From Victivallales bacterium (GTDB taxonomy: Bacteria; Verrucomicrobiota; Lentisphaeria; Oligosphaerales; Oligosphaeraceae), in assembly GCA_017543165.1 (NCBI GenBank), contig JAFYGL010000084.1, positions 1-11,996 of the forward strand: a DNA stretch of 11,996 nt, read 5' to 3'. The notes beneath the pieces are model-generated. The model had not been told where the DNA came from. It worked only from the letters and a program-made list of their open reading frames with translations, and ran no database searches. The first letter of the stretch is position 1; the number at the start of each line of letters is the position of its first letter. The translations under genes were made by a program, and so were the position numbers. This document shows positions 1 to 5,664 of the stretch, in pieces.

Positions 1-1
1 A

Positions 2-57
2 ATCACTGAGCATAAGTGATAAATTTTAATATCATCCAATTCACAGTCCACAGTCCA
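2..57. repeat. Short inverted repeat and 7-nt tandem repeat upstream of the amidohydrolase gene
   Basis: Positions 2-7 (ATCACT) and 15-20 (AGTGAT) form a 6-bp inverted repeat with a 7-nt spacer, which could be an operator half-site pair or chance. Positions 42-48 and 49-55 are two tandem copies of CACAGTC, followed by CA. An AT-rich TAATAT at 27-32 could be a -10 box, but no acceptable -35 box is visible 16-18 nt upstream within the window. No function is assigned. The region is described because it is all that can be seen ahead of the plus-strand gene. Confidence 0.3.
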
Positions 58-83
58 CTTCAACAACAGAGGAGAAATAAAAA

Positions 84-965
84 ATGATCATTGACATTCA
101 CGCCCATTGCTACCGCAAGGCCTACTTTACAATGCCAGGCAGAGAGCCCTGGCCAACACCAGAGACGTTGCTGCCCTTCTATGACAAATATGGCATAGAC
201 AAGGCAGTCATCCAGTTGCTCATAGGTCCTGAATTCTATCTGCCAACCACAAACGAGGACGCTTTGGAAATCGCTGAGAAGCATCCTGGCAGGTTCATCC
301 CCTTCTGCAACATACACCCCCAGGCATTCGGCAACAGCCCCTTCACAAAACTGGAAAAAGTCCTGAAGCAATACAAGGATGCAGGCTGCAAGGGTGTTGG
401 CGAAGTCATCTGCAACAAGCATTTCACAGACCCCTTCATGCAGAACTTCTTCAGGGCAATCGAGGAAACTGGCCTGCCAATGACCATACACATCGCCCAT
501 CGCGAAGGCGACTGCTACGGCATTATCGACGAGCCAGGGCTTCCTGAACTGGAAGAAACACTGCAACGCTTCCCCAAGCTGCGCATTCTGGGGCACTCAA
601 TGCCATTCTGGTCGGAAATCGGGCCGTTGAACACCGTGTACGACCGCACAGGCTATCCCAAAGGCAAAGTCACCGAGGACGGTGCCTTGGCGAAAATCAT
701 GCGCAGGCACCCCAATCTCTACGGCGATTTGTCCGCAGGTTCAGGTGCAAATTCACTCATGAGGGATCCAGACTACGCAGCCAAGTTCATGGACGAATTC
801 CAGGACAGGCTCTGCTTCGGCATCGACATCTGCTCCGCATACCAGCATCCAGCGGACACATGGCTGCTGGACTTCATGAACAAGATGCTGGCTGAAAAAC
901 GCATCTCACAGGAAATCTACGACAAGATCATGTACAAGAACGCCGTGGCAATCCTGGGATTGTAA
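84..965 (+). CDS. Amidohydrolase family protein (Amidohydro_2-like TIM-barrel metal-dependent hydrolase)
   Basis: This 293-residue protein looks like a cytoplasmic metal-dependent hydrolase of the amidohydrolase superfamily (Amidohydro_2 type). Family members hydrolyse or decarboxylate small molecules at a metal centre in a TIM barrel; the substrate here cannot be read. The expected ligands appear in order: an N-terminal HxH (His6, His8, DIHAH), Glu107 in GVGEV, His136 and His139 in TIHIAH, His171 in GHSMPFW and Asp248 in FGIDIC. The C-terminus (YKNAVAILGL) is the typical family ending, so the protein is complete at the usual length of about 280-300 residues. The start is supported by an AGAGGAGAA ribosome site at 68-76, about 8 nt ahead of the ATG. 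No signal peptide is seen. It is the only plus-strand gene, converging on the large minus-strand cluster, so no operon partner is visible. Family assignment is firm; function is open. Confidence 0.9.
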   Translation: MIIDIHAHCYRKAYFTMPGREPWPTPETLLPFYDKYGIDKAVIQLLIGPEFYLPTTNEDALEIAEKHPGRFIPFCNIHPQAFGNSPFTKLEKVLKQYKDAGCKGVGEVICNKHFTDPFMQNFFRAIEETGLPMTIHIAHREGDCYGIIDEPGLPELEETLQRFPKLRILGHSMPFWSEIGPLNTVYDRTGYPKGKVTEDGALAKIMRRHPNLYGDLSAGSGANSLMRDPDYAAKFMDEFQDRLCFGIDICSAYQHPADTWLLDFMNKMLAEKRISQEIYDKIMYKNAVAILGL

Positions 966-983
966 CATTTCTTGTTTCTATCC

Positions 984-1013
984 AACGCTCTGTTCCTCGG
1001 GGAACAGAGCGTT
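984..1013. terminator. Bidirectional terminator-like hairpin between convergent genes
   Basis: A perfect 13-bp inverted repeat (arms 984-996 and 1001-1013) encloses the four-base loop TCGG. It lies 18 nt after the stop of the amidohydrolase gene and 15 nt beyond the stop of the convergent HEAT-repeat gene, the place expected for a shared terminator. There is no long U-tract on either side, so it may act as a weak intrinsic terminator or as a 3'-end stabilising hairpin for both mRNAs. The structure is seen directly; its role is inferred from position. Confidence 0.75.
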
Positions 1014-1028
1014 AGTAAATAATCTGCC

Positions 1029-2864
1029 CTACTTCAGGCTCTTGACAGGCAACCTGAGTTCCTGCGTCGGAATGGGCATCGTGGTGTATTCCTTGCCCTC
1101 AAAGTACTGGCGCACCTGCGTCGTCATGCAGCAGGTCATCTCCGAACGTGGATAGTCTTCCCCCTCAGTGGTGCTCGCGTTGAGTTTCGCCAGCTCCTCC
1201 AGGCTGATGCCGTATATCCTCATCACATCATCATAGCATTTGCGTATCTCGGGATTACCCGTCCGTTTTGTCAAAGTGGCCAGAGTCCAGAACGCATTGG
1301 CAATGACGGAACTGTCATCGAACATGGGCACCACATCAGGTATCACTGCCTTGGTGCAGTGCAAGTGCAGGCGCTTTGCCGCAGGGACAAGCTGCTTCAT
1401 GTCATTGGATTTTGTCTGCCCCAAGGCCCATGCGGCAGCCGCCCTTTCCTCACCTGTGGAGGTTCTCACCGCCTTCAGGCGCGCCACTAGTTTCGGCACA
1501 AACACAGCCTGCGGGAAACGCCCCATTGCCTCGCATACTTCAGTGCGCACTTCTGGCGAATTTCCCTTTTCAAGCAAGCCAATCAATGCATTTTCAGAGC
1601 CTGGCAACTGAAGCCGCCCCATTGCGCGTGCCGCCATCTGCCGCACCAATTGCGACTTGCTGCTGGCAAACGGAATTATGACCTGCGCATACTCGCCCTG
1701 CCCCGCCAGGGACGCAAGTGCGTCCAGCGAGGCAGCCGCAATTTCAGGGCTGTCGTTCTGGTTTAGTTCAGTTGCAATGCGCTTCACAAGAGCCTTTGCC
1801 CCAATGCGCCTGGCTACATGCAATGAGTGAAAGCGCGTCATTTTCTCCGCACTTGAAGCAAGCCCCTCCTCCAGAAGCCCAGCCACATCGCACTTTGCCG
1901 CCAATGCAACAAAGGTCTCCTCCGCCTGCTGGCGCACGATGAACGAACCGTCATTGAAAAGCGCAAACACCTTTGATGCCGCGTCATCAGGCAGCGTTTC
2001 CACCATGGAAAGGGACTTCAGCGCAGCGATTCTCACTGAAGAAACATTGTCTTTCAACGCAGCTAGCAGCACCTCTGGATATTTAAGGCTGCCAGCACAC
2101 TCGCAGAGTGCCTGCCTCACCACCACTTTCTTGTCCTTCACCAGTTTCATCGGGATTTTTGCGCTGGAAGGATGCCTGTCCTGGGCCAAGGCCAGCCTCA
2201 TTTCATCCATGCCTGCAAGCGCCTCGTCAATCCACGCCTTCAATTGAGCATCCCTCTTGCTCTGGGCCAATGCCGCACGAAACGCGTACAACTGCACTTC
2301 TTGAGAAGACGACTTGCGAAACTCAAACACACGACTGCCCAGGGCATCGGCAAATGCATCCTTCGCGGCAAATGCGTTCCAGGCGGTCTTTTCCAGCAAT
2401 GCATCGCCATGGCGCTGCTCTGGCGTGCCTATGAACGGCATCAAAGGAGCCGCCTTGGCCTCTGGATGCAGGCAATACAGCCTCATGGCCTCCAGCGCAA
2501 CAGCGGGCGCCTCGTCCTTCAGCAATTTCTCCAGCAAGGGCAGTGGCACTTTCTCTGGCTCCATCTTGTGCATAAAGCGCAATATGCTTGCCCGCAGTTC
2601 GCTGTTCTTCTCCTTTTTAAGGCAGTAGTCCAGCAGGAAATCCCTGTTGGCTGGAATGGGGGCGGCGGCAAGCGCGGAATAAATGCGGCGGCGATTTGTC
2701 ACATCCCCGCTGGAAATCAGCTGCCGCAAGTATGGATACATTGCCTCCTCAATGGTATATACTGCTGGCTGCTCCAATTGCTGGTTTGTCAAAGGCCCTT
2801 TTTCCCAAAGTGGTCCCCAGAAAGGGAACAAAAGCACTGCTGTTGTAAGTAGTATGGATTGCAT
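1029..2864 (-). CDS. HEAT-repeat domain protein
   Basis: A 611-residue alpha-solenoid protein, the last gene of the minus-strand cluster. Repeated helical motifs with the HEAT/PBS-lyase-like pattern xVRxxAxxAxxxL are visible at about residues 247-260 (VVVRQALCECAGSL), 275-288 (SSVRIAALKSLSMV), 308-321, 405-418 (QLVRQMAARAMGRL), 437-450 (PEVRTEVCEAMGRF) and 472-485; weaker ones extend back to about residue 75. Such proteins act as protein-binding scaffolds; no catalytic residues are seen. The N-terminus begins with a hydrophobic stretch (ILLTTAVLLFPFWG, residues 4-17) that could be a signal peptide or anchor, although the n-region lacks Lys/Arg and no clear cleavage site is visible. The ATG at 2864 is chosen because AAGGT (2871-2875) sits 6 nt upstream and because the longer frame to 2987 would translate the REP-like hairpins and overlap the permease gene. 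The ABC transporter next door suggests a partner role, by inference only. Confidence 0.85.
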   Translation of the reverse strand: MQSILLTTAVLLFPFWGPLWEKGPLTNQQLEQPAVYTIEEAMYPYLRQLISSGDVTNRRRIYSALAAAPIPANRDFLLDYCLKKEKNSELRASILRFMHKMEPEKVPLPLLEKLLKDEAPAVALEAMRLYCLHPEAKAAPLMPFIGTPEQRHGDALLEKTAWNAFAAKDAFADALGSRVFEFRKSSSQEVQLYAFRAALAQSKRDAQLKAWIDEALAGMDEMRLALAQDRHPSSAKIPMKLVKDKKVVVRQALCECAGSLKYPEVLLAALKDNVSSVRIAALKSLSMVETLPDDAASKVFALFNDGSFIVRQQAEETFVALAAKCDVAGLLEEGLASSAEKMTRFHSLHVARRIGAKALVKRIATELNQNDSPEIAAASLDALASLAGQGEYAQVIIPFASSKSQLVRQMAARAMGRLQLPGSENALIGLLEKGNSPEVRTEVCEAMGRFPQAVFVPKLVARLKAVRTSTGEERAAAAWALGQTKSNDMKQLVPAAKRLHLHCTKAVIPDVVPMFDDSSVIANAFWTLATLTKRTGNPEIRKCYDDVMRIYGISLEELAKLNASTTEGEDYPRSEMTCCMTTQVRQYFEGKEYTTMPIPTQELRLPVKSLK

Positions 2865-2870
2865 TGGATT

Positions 2871-2875
2871 ACCTT
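2871..2875 (-). promoter_or_regulatory. Ribosome binding site deciding the HEAT-protein start
   Basis: On the minus strand this reads AAGGT, 6 nt before the ATG at 2864. It supports the shorter start, placed after the REP-like pair, over the upstream in-frame start at 2987 that lies inside the permease gene. Confidence 0.6.
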
Positions 2876-2887
2876 GTTTGTTATACA

Positions 2888-2940
2888 ACGGCGGGGACGC
2901 CGTCGCCACTACCCGACGGCGGGGACGCCGTCGCCACTCC
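2888..2940 (-). repeat. Tandem pair of REP-like hairpin elements
   Basis: Two identical 23-nt copies (2888-2910 and 2916-2938) are separated by 5 nt in direct orientation, in the gap between the permease stop and the HEAT gene. On the transcribed minus strand each copy folds into a GC-rich stem: 2914-2933 gives 8 bp, and 2888-2903 gives 6 bp, both around a TCCC loop. Just 5' of the stems are tetranucleotides: GGAG at 2937-2940, immediately after the permease stop codon, and GTAG at 2909-2912. A GTAG/GGAG tetranucleotide followed by a short palindrome is the known hallmark of REP sequences mobilised by RAYT (TnpA-REP) proteins. No RAYT gene is in this window. The pair could stabilise the upstream mRNA 3' end or reduce read-through into the HEAT gene. 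Sequence and folding are seen directly; REP identity is inferred. Confidence 0.7.
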
Positions 2941-4710
2941 TTATTTTTGTTCGCGGAAAATGAAATGCACCTTGATGGCGGAGCCAATAAGCATGACAGC
3001 CGTCAAAATGCAGGAAATATAAAGATGGTTCACCCATAGCCTGTTGCCGAACAGTTGTGGCAACTGCGCTGCGAATGACTTGTCCAGCGTAATGTCCAAC
3101 GCGGCCATGAATGGATTGAATATCAGGAACGCGGCCTGCACTTCGCCGCTGACACGGCTGCCGAACATCAACACGCCAAGGGACAATATGCTCAGCGCCA
3201 GCGCAAAGCCATAGCTGACCGAAGAGGCAATGCCCGTGGTGGGGGACAGGCAGGATGCAAACAATCCAGCGGACGTAAACATGAGGCAGGACATTATGAG
3301 CACGGCCACCCACGCAAAAACACGCCAGTATCCGCTGAAAGCCTCAGTCAGTTTGCCAATCGAGGCGCCAATGGCGCTGAGGCTGAACGAGGCGGGCATC
3401 GTGCCGCTCAAATCAGGCACGCCATTGCTGTCCAGCAAGGCAAGCACCAGCAGCACAGGCACGCTGCTCAGCAGGAATATCAGCACATAAACAAGTGCCG
3501 CCTTCATCTTGCCCAGCACGACTTTCAGGGGCGTCAGGGGCGAAAGGCGCAGTTGCAGCAAGGTGTCCGACATGCGTTCGTCCGTAATGCTGCCGCTGCT
3601 TACGGTCGGCGCCAGCAATGCCACCAGTCCCAGTTGGAATATGATTGCCACGGCGCGTATCTTGTCCAGTTCCGTATCGCCCACCTGCCGCAGAATCGCC
3701 ACCAGAAGGCCCAGGCTGATGCAGATGCAGGCGGACAATGCACGGGCGATGAACCTGGGATTGCCGAATATCTTGCTGCGCAGTTCCGCCACGAACACGG
3801 GATTCCTGAAGTTGCCGATGGGCTTCTTGCGCTTAAGTGGGTCAATCAAGTAGAACGGCCATCCCAACTTGCGCTTCAGCATGGTCTTCTTGTCATCATA
3901 TCTCTCCACAGTGGATTTGCTGCTCAAATGAGGCGGCGCAAAAATGAATTTGGCGAACATGCAGAAGAATATCAGGGCAAGCACCGCCATCGACACGATG
4001 AAAATCAGAAATACAGAAGAGGCTGAGGCCCCATTGAGTTCCGCCTCGTAGCGTTCGCCGAATTGCAGCGCGAACAATGCCTCGTAGGGGCTGACCGCGC
4101 GAAGGCGCAGCAGATACGGGCGCAGCAAGTCGGATTTGAACAATGCGTATGGCAGCCAGGTGGCACCAGCCAGCATTGCGACGCAAATGTATGTCACCAA
4201 AATGGAGACGTATGTCTTGCGGCAAATGGAACTGATTGCCAGGCCCAGCAGCCCGTACACCAGCGTAGATACGGCGACAATGGCCAATGCCTTCAACAAC
4301 GTGGTTCCGCTTATGCCGCCGCTGAGCGCGCTGATGCTGGCCACGGGGATTGTCATTATGAACAGCATGTAGGATACGCCCAGGCTTCCGCACAGTTTTC
4401 CCACCATTATCTCGCCAGGTGTAAGAAGACTGGTCTGAAGCATGGCAAAGGTGCCGCGTTCCCGCTCCACAGTGATGGAACTGGCGGTGAATCCCGCCGT
4501 AAGCAGCAGCATGAACGTCAATTCCGCGCCAAGGAAAATCGTGAAAAGCTCATTGCTGTTGGCATCGGAGAACACACCGCTTCTTGGCCACAGCACATAG
4601 ATTATGAATGACAGCGCAAATATGGACAGGGCACCCAGCAGCATGGTCTTCAGCGACCGCGCCGCCCCCTGGAATTCACGCTTCAATATGGGATTCTGAA
4701 TTATCATCAT
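2941..4710 (-). CDS. ABC-2 type transporter permease with two fused halves
   Basis: A 589-residue integral membrane protein, the transmembrane part of an ABC-2 type transporter whose ATPase is encoded just upstream. It is a tandem duplication of the ABC-2 fold. Each half starts with an NP-x(4,5)-E segment (residues 6-13 NPILKREF and about 304-311 NPVFVAEL), then a helix, then the conserved coupling region beginning ITxER and ending GK (about 79-105 and 375-401; 12 of 27 positions identical without gaps), then several hydrophobic helices. About twelve transmembrane segments are visible in all, with a polar charged linker near residues 260-305. Homologous permeases are usually half this size and dimerise; this one should supply both halves. 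The ATG at 4710 is called. A TTG at 4725, directly after the ATPase stop with AGGA 5 nt upstream, would add five residues and is a real alternative. The substrate is unknown. Confidence 0.87.
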   Translation of the reverse strand: MMIIQNPILKREFQGAARSLKTMLLGALSIFALSFIIYVLWPRSGVFSDANSNELFTIFLGAELTFMLLLTAGFTASSITVERERGTFAMLQTSLLTPGEIMVGKLCGSLGVSYMLFIMTIPVASISALSGGISGTTLLKALAIVAVSTLVYGLLGLAISSICRKTYVSILVTYICVAMLAGATWLPYALFKSDLLRPYLLRLRAVSPYEALFALQFGERYEAELNGASASSVFLIFIVSMAVLALIFFCMFAKFIFAPPHLSSKSTVERYDDKKTMLKRKLGWPFYLIDPLKRKKPIGNFRNPVFVAELRSKIFGNPRFIARALSACICISLGLLVAILRQVGDTELDKIRAVAIIFQLGLVALLAPTVSSGSITDERMSDTLLQLRLSPLTPLKVVLGKMKAALVYVLIFLLSSVPVLLVLALLDSNGVPDLSGTMPASFSLSAIGASIGKLTEAFSGYWRVFAWVAVLIMSCLMFTSAGLFASCLSPTTGIASSVSYGFALALSILSLGVLMFGSRVSGEVQAAFLIFNPFMAALDITLDKSFAAQLPQLFGNRLWVNHLYISCILTAVMLIGSAIKVHFIFREQK

Positions 4711-4725
4711 ACGTGTTTCAAGCAA

Positions 4726-5649
4726 TCAATTCCTGTGTGTGACGGAAAGGAAAACCTCCTCCAAGTCGGCATGGTCTTCGCGGAACTCCGAGAGACGGAC
4801 GCCGCCAGTCACCAGGCTGGACAGCAAATCAGGCAAATTGCCGCGGGCGCCATTATAGACGACATGAAGCTCGTTGTCATTGGCCTCCACGCTTTGCACT
4901 CCTGGGAAGGCCGCCGCAATCTGCTGCGCAATGTCAATGCCAGCCGCCACTGTCAGCACCAGCCTCATGCTTTCCTGCACCTGGCGCGTGACCTCATCCA
5001 CAGTGCCGAAGGCTAGCAGGCGCCCTTTTTCCAGAATGCCAACCAGATCGCACACGCCTGCCAGTTCAGGCAGAATGTGGGAAGAAAGCATGATTGTCTT
5101 GCCTATGTCCCGCAGCCTGATGATGGTCTGCCTCATCTCGATTCTGGCGTATGGGTCCAGGCCCGCCGCTGGCTCGTCCAGAATCAAGACCTCTGGATTG
5201 TGGAGCAGTGTCTTTGCCAAGCCTATGCGCTGCGTCATTCCCTTGGACAGGGAGGATACCTGGTAGTCTATCATATTCGCCGAATTGGTGATTTCCAGCA
5301 CCTCGGCCACCCTCTTCTGCCGTTCTTTCACGGGTATGTGGTATGCAGCGCAGAAGAAGTCCAGGTACTCCCACACGCTCATCTGGTCATAGACGCCAAA
5401 GTTGTCTGGCATGTAGCCCACGATTTTCTTGATTGTGGAAGCGCTGGAAGGAGTGACCTCAATGTCGTTTATGAATGCCTTGCCCGAGGTCTGCTTGTAA
5501 AGGCCGCACAATATCTTGATGGTGGTGGACTTGCCAGCGCCATTGGGGCCTATGTACCCAAAGATCTTGCCCTTGGGTATCTCCATGCTCAAATCGTGTA
5601 TTCCGCGCCCGCCGCCGAAGTCCCGTGTAAGATGTTCAATTCGTATCAT
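4726..5649 (-). CDS. ABC transporter ATP-binding protein (ABC-2 / NosF-GldA-like)
   Basis: A 307-residue cytoplasmic ATPase that should power the permease encoded immediately downstream. Walker A is GPNGAGKST (residues 34-42), the signature is LSKGM (134-138), Walker B is VLILDEP (154-160) with a following GLDP D-loop, and the switch histidine is His191 in LSSHILPEL. Two deviations are visible. The Q-loop position reads YMPDNFG (79-85), with Asp82 where a Gln usually stands, and the signature is LSKGM rather than LSGGQ. Both are tolerated in ABC-2 ATPases of this style. Residues about 220-307 form a C-terminal domain of the DUF4162 type ending in LEEVFLSVT, typical of the family. The start is supported by GGAG 8 nt upstream of the ATG. 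The gene lies 15 nt after the 790-residue membrane-protein gene and abuts the permease start. Confidence 0.93.
   Translation of the reverse strand: MIRIEHLTRDFGGGRGIHDLSMEIPKGKIFGYIGPNGAGKSTTIKILCGLYKQTSGKAFINDIEVTPSSASTIKKIVGYMPDNFGVYDQMSVWEYLDFFCAAYHIPVKERQKRVAEVLEITNSANMIDYQVSSLSKGMTQRIGLAKTLLHNPEVLILDEPAAGLDPYARIEMRQTIIRLRDIGKTIMLSSHILPELAGVCDLVGILEKGRLLAFGTVDEVTRQVQESMRLVLTVAAGIDIAQQIAAAFPGVQSVEANDNELHVVYNGARGNLPDLLSSLVTGGVRLSEFREDHADLEEVFLSVTHRN
4731..4734 (-). promoter_or_regulatory. Ribosome binding site bearing on the permease start
   Basis: On the minus strand this reads AGGA, inside the last codons of the ATPase gene. It is 5 nt from a TTG at 4725 that immediately follows the ATPase TGA, but 20 nt from the ATG at 4710. 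It therefore favours a coupled TTG start, while codon preference favours the ATG. The two choices differ by five residues only. Confidence 0.4.
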
Positions 5650-5664
5650 CGCCTTATCTCCGTA

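Noticed and set aside
2172..2852. Plus-strand open frame of 226 codons inside the HEAT gene
   Set aside because: It is antisense to the clear repeat-bearing protein, with no ribosome site or motif that I can see.
2888..2940. Possible minimal CRISPR array
   Set aside because: There are only two repeat units with a 5-nt spacer and a strong internal palindrome; no cas genes are present. A REP-like pair fits better.
2865..2987. N-terminal extension of the HEAT protein by 41 residues
   Set aside because: It would translate the REP-like hairpins into Arg-rich sequence (EWRRRPRRR) and overlap the permease gene. A ribosome site and hydrophobic N-terminus support the start at 2864.
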